Of a stretch of 64,000 nucleotides of DNA, positions 18,500 through 26,467 are shown piece after piece (positions within the stretch are counted from its first letter, which is position 1; the number at the start of each line of letters is the position of its first letter). Under the pieces are notes generated by a model. That model was given only the letters and a program-made list of their open reading frames with translations, did not search any database and was not told the DNA's origin. Source of the stretch: Rheinheimera salexigens (GTDB taxonomy: Bacteria; Pseudomonadota; Gammaproteobacteria; Enterobacterales; Alteromonadaceae); contig NZ_MKEK01000001.1 in NCBI RefSeq assembly GCF_001752395.1, positions 121,465-185,464 on the forward strand, written 5' to 3'. The translations under genes were made by a program, and so were the position numbers.

Positions 18500-19587
18500 T
18501 GCGTATCTTAATAACGAATCTAATTATTAGCTTTATTGTTGCCAGCGCCAGCTCGGTTATTGCGGCAGAAAAACCACCGTTAAAGAATACTAAGGTGGCT
18601 AAGTTAGCTATCCAAGATGAGTTACCGGTGGGTAAATCGGCAACTGAATTTCCAGCTGCTCCGTCTTGGCAGCAATTACCTAGTGGTGAGTTGGGTGAGA
18701 AGGTTCTTCGCGGCTATAGCTACTTTGTTAATAGCCAACAACTGGCACCAAAGTATGTAGGTAATGGTTTAAATTGTGTTAATTGTCATATGGATGCCGG
18801 AAAAAAAGAAAATGCCGCGCCGTTATGGGCCGCTTATATGAGCTATCCTGCTTATCGGAAAAAAAATGATAAGATAAATGCTTTTCAAGAGCGCTTACAA
18901 GGCTGTTTTTTATACTCGATGAACGGAACACCACCTATTATGGGTGACGATACCTTAGTCGACTTATCCGCGTATGCCTATTGGTTGGCTCAAGCTACCC
19001 TAGGTAATGGCGTCGGTGCTAAATTTACTGCCGCCGACATACCTGTGCCTACCGATGCCGAACTACTGCAAGGTGGTAAGCGTGACGACTTCCCGTTTAT
19101 GCCGGCATATTTAGCGGCCGGAGGTAGCACTACTCCCGTCTTGCCTGGCCGCGGCTATCCAAAAATAGATGAACCTACCCTACCTGGTGATATCACCCGG
19201 GGTAAAGTAGTTTACCAGCAACAGTGTGTGGCCTGTCATGGCAGTAATGGTCAAGGCCAACAAGTGAATCAGCGCTATGTGTTTCCTCCTTTATGGGGGC
19301 CAGATAGCTATAACTGGGGCGCAGGTATGCAACGCGTGAATACCGCAGCCTATTTTATTAAACACAATATGCCCTTGGGTATGCCGAATAGTTTATCCGA
19401 TCAAGAGGCGTGGGACGTGGCCAGCTATCTTGATAGCCGGGATCGGCCACAAGATCCTCGATATCAAGGTGATATTAAACAAACTCGGCGTCAATTTCAT
19501 GGCAACACCAGTTATTATGGTACTGAAGTGGACGGTAAAATATTAGGCAACGCTAGCTATCCTAATCATCCTAACAAGGGTCAATAG
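18499..19587 (+). CDS. tsdA: diheme cytochrome c, probable thiosulfate dehydrogenase / tetrathionate reductase TsdA
   Basis: Exported (signal about 1-22) diheme protein with CVNCH at 93-97 and CVACH at 243-247. The blocks GNGLNCVNCHMDAG, AAPLWAAYMSYPAYR and RLQGCFLYSMNGTPP resemble TsdA, in which the active-site heme has a Cys axial ligand; Cys136 is the candidate here. Met291 or Lys288 in FIKHNMPLG are candidate ligands for the second heme. TsdA interconverts thiosulfate and tetrathionate. The translationally coupled c4 partner upstream supports the assignment. A general electron-transfer cytochrome remains possible. Confidence 0.68.
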   Translation: MRILITNLIISFIVASASSVIAAEKPPLKNTKVAKLAIQDELPVGKSATEFPAAPSWQQLPSGELGEKVLRGYSYFVNSQQLAPKYVGNGLNCVNCHMDAGKKENAAPLWAAYMSYPAYRKKNDKINAFQERLQGCFLYSMNGTPPIMGDDTLVDLSAYAYWLAQATLGNGVGAKFTAADIPVPTDAELLQGGKRDDFPFMPAYLAAGGSTTPVLPGRGYPKIDEPTLPGDITRGKVVYQQQCVACHGSNGQGQQVNQRYVFPPLWGPDSYNWGAGMQRVNTAAYFIKHNMPLGMPNSLSDQEAWDVASYLDSRDRPQDPRYQGDIKQTRRQFHGNTSYYGTEVDGKILGNASYPNHPNKGQ

Positions 19588-19696
19588 ATTAGCGATAATA
19601 TTACTAGGCCGTAGCACCAGCAGTTGCTGTCGATATTTATCTTTGCAATTATGTACTACTATGTACTACGGCTAATTTAGCATTAAGTATACTTTT

Positions 19697-20899
19697 ATGG
19701 CGGAATATCATACTTTTACAGCGGAAGACGCAAAACTTTTTGCCGATGAACATAGCGGTTTATTTGGCAAACGCAGTAAACTACAAGTAGAAAAGCTAAC
19801 CGATAAAAACTTTAATCAAGTTTTCCGTGTCAGTAACGATAAAGGCACTAGTCTTATTGTAAAGCAAGCCCTGCCTAATGCCGGTTACGGCAATGATAAC
19901 TGGCCGTTAACAGTAGATCGGGCGCGAATCGAAGCGACCGTGCTAAAAAAGCATTATAGTCTTTGCCCAGAGTTCACTGTGGAAGTACTGCATCACGATA
20001 CCGAACTGGCCGCCATTTTATTAGAAGATTTAGCCGATTATCGTATATTACGCAGTGAACTTATTGCCGCGAAACAATTTCCTCATTTAGCTTCTCAGCT
20101 CGCGCAGTACCTTGCCCATACTCTTTATCACACCAGTGATTTTGCCCTAACAGGACCGAACAAAAAACAACAAGTGGTTAAGTATCTTAATCCAGAATTA
20201 TGCTTGATTAGTGAAGACGTTATTTTCACAGAGCCTTACGTCAATCATGAGCGCAACCATGTTCCGCCCGGCATTCAGCAACAGGCACAAGCACTTTGGG
20301 CAGATCAACCGCTAAAAGCCGAAGTGGCCCAACTTAAAGTTAAATTTTTATCTAGCCCGCAAGCCTTATTGCATGGCGACTTAAATAGTAGCAGTGTGTT
20401 TATCAATGACGAAAAGTGTAAAATTATTGACGCTGAGTTTGGTTTTTGCGGCCCTATCGGTTTTGATGTCGGTAGTGTGCTAGGCAGCTTATTACTTAAC
20501 TATATCGCTCATTTTTCGTTAACCGAACAAGCCGAGTCTCGGCAGCAATTTCAACAATATTTATTACAGCAAGTCACCGAGCTATGGCAGCATTTTGCTG
20601 AAACCTTTAACCAGTTAATGGCCAATAAATGCAAGCAGCCCATGCTAACCAATACTGACTATCAACACTATTTTCTGCAGCAGTTGTTTAGCGACACTAT
20701 CGGTTTTACTGGCTGCGAATTAATACGCCGCGCTATTGGTGTGGCGCGTATTGCCGACTTTGAGCAAATAAAATCTGATTCTGATACAGACCGCTGTAAA
20801 ATTATGGCCATGAAATTAGGTCAGGCGCTTATTATGCAACGCAACAATCTTAGCGATATAACACAAGTGCAGCAGTTAGTTGAGCAAATAACCGGTTAG
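19697..20899 (+). CDS. mtnK: S-methyl-5-thioribose kinase
   Basis: Phosphorylates methylthioribose in the methionine salvage pathway. The 400-residue aminoglycoside-phosphotransferase-like protein has the N-terminal DKNFNQVFRV segment, catalytic HGDLNSSSV (the family usually shows HGDLHTGS), and the metal-binding IIDAEFGFCGPIGFDVGS, a MtnK hallmark. The other salvage genes (mtnA, mtnN, mtnB and so on) are not adjacent. Upstream (19588-19696) there is a 7-bp inverted repeat (GCCGTAG / CTACGGC) and a doubled ATGTACTAC, but no recognised riboswitch. Confidence 0.85.
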   Translation: MAEYHTFTAEDAKLFADEHSGLFGKRSKLQVEKLTDKNFNQVFRVSNDKGTSLIVKQALPNAGYGNDNWPLTVDRARIEATVLKKHYSLCPEFTVEVLHHDTELAAILLEDLADYRILRSELIAAKQFPHLASQLAQYLAHTLYHTSDFALTGPNKKQQVVKYLNPELCLISEDVIFTEPYVNHERNHVPPGIQQQAQALWADQPLKAEVAQLKVKFLSSPQALLHGDLNSSSVFINDEKCKIIDAEFGFCGPIGFDVGSVLGSLLLNYIAHFSLTEQAESRQQFQQYLLQQVTELWQHFAETFNQLMANKCKQPMLTNTDYQHYFLQQLFSDTIGFTGCELIRRAIGVARIADFEQIKSDSDTDRCKIMAMKLGQALIMQRNNLSDITQVQQLVEQITG

Positions 20900-20946
20900 A
20901 TTAAAACCAATGATAAATGAATCGCTTAGTTAATTTATACCTGATA

Positions 20947-20997
20947 TTTAGGCTTTTTTGCTGCTAATAGCAGCGAGTGTAAGATTTTTTGCCTAAA
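20947..20997 (+). terminator. nested stem-loop between mtnK and the TonB receptor
   Basis: An outer 7-bp pair TTTAGGC (20947-20953) / GCCTAAA (20991-20997) encloses a GCTGCT / AGCAGC hairpin and two T-rich tracts. It may be the mtnK terminator or a leader structure for the receptor gene that starts at 21111. Confidence 0.5.
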
Positions 20998-21110
20998 AAG
21001 TGCTATATTTAGCCAGCTTTATGCAATAGAAAAGCTGTGGTCACTCCAGTAATATTTTTATTACATTTAGCACTCACTCAAACCTCACTATCAATAAAAG
21101 GTTCACCTTA

Positions 21111-23348
21111 ATGACACCATTTACAAAGTCGGTTCTGGCTACTGCTATCCACGCCAGCCTGTTTACTGCTGCTATTGGTCTTTCTTCTGTTGCAAACGCA
21201 CAGGAAAGTGACAAAGCCCAAGCTAGCCAAGAATTAGAAACCATCACAGTTACCGCCCAAAAGCGGACCCAAAGTATTCAGGAAGTGCCGATTTCTATCG
21301 CCACCTTATCGGGTGAAAAGTTTGATAGTATTTTTTCGTCTGGCGACGATATCACCGCCTTAGCGATTAAAGTACCTGGGCTTTATGCTGAAACCTCAAA
21401 CGGCCGTGCCGCCCCGCGTTTTTATATTCGTGGTTTAGGTAATACCGATTTCGACTTAGCGTCATCACAACCGGTGTCGATTGTTATGGACGAAGTGGTG
21501 ATGGAAAACGTAATTTTAAAAAGTTTTCCGTTATTTGACGTTCAGCAAGTCGAAGTGATCCGCGGCCCACAAGGTACTTTATTCGGTCGTAATACCACTG
21601 CCGGTATTATAAAGTTTGATAGTGTTAAACCAACCCAAGATTTTGATGCTTATGCCAAAACAACCGTTGGTACTATGGGCATGTTTCATGTTGAAGGTGC
21701 CGTAGCCGGTGGCCTTACTGACGAACTATCTGCTCGAGTATCCCTGTTATCTCAGCATCGTAGTAACTGGATTGATAATAGTTTTACGGCTGAAAACGAT
21801 GTAATGGGTGGCTATGATGAGCGCGCTGGCCGGTTACAGTTTTTATATGAAGCGAATGATTTTAATGCTTTATTAAATGTACACTCGCGCAATTATGACG
21901 GCACATCGAGCATGTTCCGTAAAAATATATTAACCCCAGGCAGTAATAATTTAAACGAAAACTACGATCGTGATACGGTTGCCTATGATGCACCTGGTTA
22001 TAATAGACAGAATTATGATGCCTGGGGCGCGTCGTTAAAATTTGATTTTATGCTAGACGGTATGACTTTCACCAGCATCTCAGCACTTGAGCGCGCTGAC
22101 GGTGGTGGTATTGGTGATATTGACGGTGGTAACCCAAGTGAAGCCGGCCCTGCTAATCCTGACTCAGCCGTGACCACTGATCAATTAAAAGACTTAAAGC
22201 AAATCACCCAAGAAATACGTTTAGCTAGTGACACAGATGGTCCTTTAGGTTGGCAAGTCGGTGCGTTTTACTTTGATTCTACCTTTGGCGTTAGCAGTAT
22301 TGATGGCTTCTTTGGTACGACCGATGTATTCCACGGCAATACCAGCTGGTCTGTTTTTGGTCAAAGTTCATATAAATTAACTGACCAATTAGATGTTACT
22401 GCCGGTGTTCGTTATACCGACGATGAAAAAACATTTTATGTTGGCGATCAAAACGTTGATAGCTTTGCTTTATTAATTGGTTTCGCCCAAATTCAAGATT
22501 ATGCACCAATTAAAGTATCGGACGACAATATAAGCTGGGAATTAAGCGCTAACTATCGCTTAACCAATAAAACCAGTTTATTTGCTCGTGTTGCAGACGG
22601 TTTCCGCGCCCAATCTATTCAAGGTCGTGACGTTGCCTTTGAAGCCCCACCATCAGTGGCTAAATCTGAAACGATTATGTCTTATGAGTTTGGTGCTAAA
22701 TCTGACTTACTCGACAATACATTACGTTTAAATGGTGCGGTATTTTACTATGTAATCGACGATATTCAGTTATCTGCCGTCGGTGGAGAAACTCAAGGTA
22801 ACCAGTTAATCAATGCCGATAAGGGTGTAGGTTACGGCTTTGAAGTCGATTTTGATTACCGCATGTTAGCCAATCTTAGTGTCGGTGGTGGCTTTAGCTA
22901 CAACCATACTGAATTAAAAGATAAAAACTTAACTGTGCAACCTTGTGGTTCTGGTATGTGTACCGTGTTAGATCCGGTTAACGGTGACGGTTTAGCGTTA
23001 ATTAACGGTAACCCTTTCCCACAAGCACCTGAGACCATCTTAACGTTAAACGCTCGTTATGATTTCCCAGTAGAAGGTGGTGAAGTTTATATCTACGGCG
23101 ATTATCAGTTACAAGGTAAAACTAATTTATTCTTGTATGAATCTGCTGAGTTTAAATCTAACAACAATCATGAAGCTGGCTTACGTGTTGCCTATATCAA
23201 CTACAACAGCAACTATGAAGTAGGTGTGTTTGGCCGTAATATTACTGACCAAGATAACTTAAAAGGTGCTATCGACTTTAGTAACTTAACCGGTTTTGTT
23301 AACGAACCACGTAGCTTTGGTGTTGATTTTAAAATTAGCTTTTACTAA
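21111..23348 (+). CDS. TonB-dependent outer-membrane receptor
   Basis: Outer-membrane active transporter driven by TonB/ExbBD. A signal peptide (about 1-30, ending SSVANAQE) is followed by the TonB-box-like ETITVTAQKR, then a plug domain with VPISIATLSG, FYIRGLGNTD and VEVIRGPQGTLFGRNTTAG, and a beta-barrel ending in the outer-membrane signature VDFKISFY. The 745-residue length is normal. The substrate cannot be read from sequence; the plug resembles the Sphingomonas/Caulobacter-like group often used for organic molecules. It follows mtnK, but no shared function is evident. Confidence 0.93.
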   Translation: MTPFTKSVLATAIHASLFTAAIGLSSVANAQESDKAQASQELETITVTAQKRTQSIQEVPISIATLSGEKFDSIFSSGDDITALAIKVPGLYAETSNGRAAPRFYIRGLGNTDFDLASSQPVSIVMDEVVMENVILKSFPLFDVQQVEVIRGPQGTLFGRNTTAGIIKFDSVKPTQDFDAYAKTTVGTMGMFHVEGAVAGGLTDELSARVSLLSQHRSNWIDNSFTAENDVMGGYDERAGRLQFLYEANDFNALLNVHSRNYDGTSSMFRKNILTPGSNNLNENYDRDTVAYDAPGYNRQNYDAWGASLKFDFMLDGMTFTSISALERADGGGIGDIDGGNPSEAGPANPDSAVTTDQLKDLKQITQEIRLASDTDGPLGWQVGAFYFDSTFGVSSIDGFFGTTDVFHGNTSWSVFGQSSYKLTDQLDVTAGVRYTDDEKTFYVGDQNVDSFALLIGFAQIQDYAPIKVSDDNISWELSANYRLTNKTSLFARVADGFRAQSIQGRDVAFEAPPSVAKSETIMSYEFGAKSDLLDNTLRLNGAVFYYVIDDIQLSAVGGETQGNQLINADKGVGYGFEVDFDYRMLANLSVGGGFSYNHTELKDKNLTVQPCGSGMCTVLDPVNGDGLALINGNPFPQAPETILTLNARYDFPVEGGEVYIYGDYQLQGKTNLFLYESAEFKSNNNHEAGLRVAYINYNSNYEVGVFGRNITDQDNLKGAIDFSNLTGFVNEPRSFGVDFKISFY

Positions 23349-23407
23349 TCACTAAATACTCATTATTAAGTGTTAAAACTGGACTAACTAAGATGAATTA
23401 TTGAGGA

Positions 23408-23499
23408 TCGGTTTTAGCCTATACTAACCATTGCGCCCTGGACGGGCGTAAATGAGCCCCCTGGGATGGGTTTACGGCGTCTTAGTGTGGTTAAACCGA
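23408..23499. repeat. structured intergenic element, probable dispersed repeat
   Basis: Outer arms TCGGTTTTAGCC...ACTAA (23408-23427) and TTAGT...GGTTAAACCGA (23482-23499) pair imperfectly. Inside are GCGCCC/GGGCG and CGTAAA (23447-23452) / TTTACG (23471-23476) stems around a GAGCCCCCTGGGATGGG core. It resembles the short palindromic intergenic repeats common in Alteromonadales-like genomes, but only one copy lies in this window. It sits in the 378-base gap between the receptor and the Msr fusion; the rest of that gap holds a terminator and promoter-like AT-rich sequence. Confidence 0.55.
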
Positions 23500-23613
23500 A
23501 CCGTAAATACACTTAAATTTAGGTTTAAATTTTTAGTGTTGAATGAATACTATTTTGGAGCCATTCCAGTCTTAGTGTTAAACACTCGTCTTGAATCTGA
23601 GCGTTAATTTATC

Positions 23614-23646
23614 AGGGCCGACTATTTATGTAGACGGCCCTTTTTA
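23614..23646 (+). terminator. intrinsic terminator
   Basis: A stem AGGGCCGaCTA / TAGaCGGCCCT (one internal A-A mismatch) followed by five T residues. It probably ends read-through from the receptor region before the Msr fusion gene. Confidence 0.85.
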
Positions 23647-23726
23647 TTTAAATTGATCCAATCTGAAAGCAAACCGTAAAAATACCTGTCTTATTAGCTA
23701 GAGTCCGTTATCACGCAGAGGTATTA

Positions 23727-25040
23727 ATGAAACTGCTCAATTTATTCTTAGTCGCGGCAGCTGCTGCGTTACTAATTTTCATCACCAGTTATACCAGCCA
23801 TGCTAAAACAGAGCCTGCTAAGCCAGACCTTACTCAGCTTAAAAGCCAACTACCTGCCAGTATTAAATTACAAACAGTTGTACTGGGCGCGGGTTGTTTT
23901 TGGGGCGTAGAAAAACGTTTCGAAGCCTTAAAAGGTGTAGTCAATGCCGTTGCGGGTTATGCCGATGGATCCGGTGTGGCACCAAACTATAAAGCCATTA
24001 CTGCCGCTAAAAACAGATACAATCCAGATAATTTTGCTGAAGTGGTGCAAGTAACTTTTGATCCGGCAAAAATAAGTCTGGGTCGGTTGCTACAACATTA
24101 CTTTGAACAACATGATCCAACCCAATTAAATCGTCAAGGTAATGACATTGGCACCCAATATCGCTCTACTATTTTAGTTAATAACGATCAGCAACTTACT
24201 GTAGCTAAACAGACTAGCGCAGAATATCAGCCACTACTTACAGCAGCCGGTTTAGGTCAAATTACCACGGTTATTAAGCCGTTAACTCAGTTTTATGCGG
24301 CAGAAGACTATCACCAAGATTATTTAGCTAAGAATCCAAATGGCTATTGCCCAGATCATGCCACTGGCGTGCGGTTTGCTAACAGCAGCCCTCACCCTGC
24401 AATCAATATCGACAACACCGATTTACAACTAGGTAAACAGATAGTTGTTATTGAATCAGATAGCTATTGTCCGTACTGTGAAAAATTCACAAAGAATGTG
24501 CTTAATAGCTATCAGGGTGATATCACCGTGCATTCTCGGCTGGCTAGCCAATTACAAGGACTTAACATTAGCTCGCCTACGTGGGCCACCCCAACCATAT
24601 TATTTTTAGTCGATGGTAAAGAAGTATTTGGTCATCAAGGCTATATGAGCCCAGAGCAATTTTATCTGGCTTTAGGCCACTTTAAGTTGGGTGAATCAGA
24701 GGCATTTAATGTCGCTTTTGATGAAGGTACTGATGGTCAGTTCTGCCAGCAATATGAAATTTTTAAAAATACCCCAGACGGTGTCTTTGTTGATAAATTA
24801 AGTGGCGCAGCGCTATTTGATACCCGCGATAGATTTGATTCTGGCACCGGTTGGTTGTCTTTTACTAATAGCATAGCGGGTGCCGTAACCCAACGGCCAG
24901 ATAATCGTTATGGTATGCAACGCACAGAGCTACGCTCGAAAACCTCAGGTATTCATTTAGGCCATCTCTTTAACGACGGCCCTAACGGCCAAGCGCGTTA
25001 CTGTATAAATGCGACGGTATTAGACTTTATACCGCGCTAA
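23727..25040 (+). CDS. msrAB: envelope methionine sulfoxide reductase fusion MsrA-thioredoxin-like-MsrB
   Basis: Repairs both epimers of methionine sulfoxide. An N-terminal signal/anchor (about 1-26) places it in the envelope. The MsrA domain (about 48-217) has GCFWG with Cys57 and the QYRS and NGYCPDH blocks. A middle thioredoxin/glutaredoxin-like domain (about 235-320) has CPYC at 248-251 and cis-Pro TPTILF. The MsrB domain (about 325-437) has FDSGTGWLSF, GIHLGHLFNDGP and catalytic Cys426 in RYCIN; the zinc-binding CxxC pairs of many MsrBs are absent. The order A-Trx-B differs from Neisseria PilB (Trx-A-B). The middle domain probably recycles the reductases. Confidence 0.9.
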   Translation: MKLLNLFLVAAAAALLIFITSYTSHAKTEPAKPDLTQLKSQLPASIKLQTVVLGAGCFWGVEKRFEALKGVVNAVAGYADGSGVAPNYKAITAAKNRYNPDNFAEVVQVTFDPAKISLGRLLQHYFEQHDPTQLNRQGNDIGTQYRSTILVNNDQQLTVAKQTSAEYQPLLTAAGLGQITTVIKPLTQFYAAEDYHQDYLAKNPNGYCPDHATGVRFANSSPHPAINIDNTDLQLGKQIVVIESDSYCPYCEKFTKNVLNSYQGDITVHSRLASQLQGLNISSPTWATPTILFLVDGKEVFGHQGYMSPEQFYLALGHFKLGESEAFNVAFDEGTDGQFCQQYEIFKNTPDGVFVDKLSGAALFDTRDRFDSGTGWLSFTNSIAGAVTQRPDNRYGMQRTELRSKTSGIHLGHLFNDGPNGQARYCINATVLDFIPR

Positions 25041-25048
25041 CCACGCTA

Positions 25049-25084
25049 AAACAGAAGCCGCCTTATAACTGGCGGCTTCTGTTT
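25049..25084. terminator. bidirectional terminator between msrAB and mscS
   Basis: A perfect 14-bp stem (AAACAGAAGCCGCC / GGCGGCTTCTGTTT) with an 8-base loop between convergent genes. Confidence 0.88.
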
Positions 25085-25105
25085 ATATATAAACTATTTT
25101 AGCTT

Positions 25106-26443
25106 TTACTTAGTCAACAAGTTCTCTTCATCTGAATTTTTTAAATCAGCCGCTAATTGCTCTGGAATGGTATTATCTGTACTGACATCAATATCTTCAG
25201 CGGTAACGTTAGTTGCAGTGGCTGCTGCCGGTTTAGCTGCACGGTTTGACGCTATAGACGGTACTGTTTTTTCTGTTTTAGCCATAGTGGGCTGCTCTAC
25301 CATATGGATACGATAAATAGGCTCTGGCATTTCAATACCCGCCTCATCGAAAGCCGTTTTCACTTGGCGGATGGCTTCGCTACGGGCTTTTAAAAAGTCA
25401 GTATGGCTTTGATCTATCCAAGCATAAAACTGCAACAATACCGTGCTATCACCTAATTCGGCAATCATGCAACGAGGTGCAGGGTCAGTTAATATACCCG
25501 GAATATTTGTTAAGGTCGCAATACCTAATTGCCGAACATTAACTAAATCTAACTCAACCGACACCCCGACTTTAAAGCCTAGCCGGCGCAATGGATTGCG
25601 CGAAAAATTAGTTAACGCAGAAGTAATAATATCGCTATTTGGAATACGCAGATGGTTACCATCATAGGTCATTAGCACCGTATCTCTTGATGTTAACCGC
25701 ACTACACTACCAGTAAAATCACCAACCTGAATTTGATCACCAACCGCAAACGGATTTCGGGTACTTAATAAAACACCGGCTAAATAATTTTCGACAATAT
25801 TGCGAAAGGCAAAACCTAATGCAATACCTATTACACCGGCAACACCTAGTGCTGCGCTAACCAGCGTTGTGGCATCTAACAGCTCTAACGCTATTAAAAC
25901 GCCAATACCCGTTATGACTATGCGGATAAATCGCATACCTAGATTGGACGATAGCTCACTAAGGCCCAGCCGTTTTAACCATCCACTGCGTCTTGCTAAC
26001 CAAGCCGCAAGCTGGTAAAAAACAATTATCACCACTATTGCTAGCAGTAATAGCGGTAACATGCGTAATGCTTTATTAAACATTTCTTGAAACTTTTCAC
26101 TGGCCGGAGCTAATCGAGAGCTTACCGCCAGTTGCTCCTGCAAGTTGTTTTGTACATAAACTACACCCTCCAGCCGACTGGCTATGTGCGCAATATCTCG
26201 ACTTAATTGTGCATTCTCCGCTTCACCATTAAGGCTTAATACCCCAGCGTTCACCGTAACTTCAACTTGCTCCAACCCAGAAATAGCTTGAGTTATCGCC
26301 GTTAGCCGATCGGCTATCGCTTGATCTTGCGGCACATTCAGCACAGCGATGGTTTCAGCAACAGGCTCTGCATCAACCGCATAAGTGGTCCAGCTAAGAC
26401 CAATAAACAACAGCATAGCTAACCGCAAGACCAGAGTTTTCAT
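25106..26443 (-). CDS. MscS family mechanosensitive channel with N-terminal BON domain
   Basis: Releases solutes on hypo-osmotic shock. A signal peptide precedes a periplasmic BON-like domain (about 30-105; VNAGVLSLNGEAEN, VQNNLQEQ), then three transmembrane helices, with the pore helix ALGVAGVIGIALGFAFRNIVENYLAG and the MscS beta domain (VGDFTGSVVRLTSRDTVLMTYDGNHLRIPNS split across 230-265). The C-terminal 70 residues are low complexity, rich in Ala and Thr. BON-MscS fusions are known. It sits just upstream of, and convergent to, msrAB and may be transcribed with ppc (25 bases apart, same strand). Confidence 0.93.
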   Translation of the reverse strand: MKTLVLRLAMLLFIGLSWTTYAVDAEPVAETIAVLNVPQDQAIADRLTAITQAISGLEQVEVTVNAGVLSLNGEAENAQLSRDIAHIASRLEGVVYVQNNLQEQLAVSSRLAPASEKFQEMFNKALRMLPLLLLAIVVIIVFYQLAAWLARRSGWLKRLGLSELSSNLGMRFIRIVITGIGVLIALELLDATTLVSAALGVAGVIGIALGFAFRNIVENYLAGVLLSTRNPFAVGDQIQVGDFTGSVVRLTSRDTVLMTYDGNHLRIPNSDIITSALTNFSRNPLRRLGFKVGVSVELDLVNVRQLGIATLTNIPGILTDPAPRCMIAELGDSTVLLQFYAWIDQSHTDFLKARSEAIRQVKTAFDEAGIEMPEPIYRIHMVEQPTMAKTEKTVPSIASNRAAKPAAATATNVTAEDIDVSTDNTIPEQLAADLKNSDEENLLTK

Positions 26444-26467
26444 CCACGTTCCCTTAACTTAATTCAA

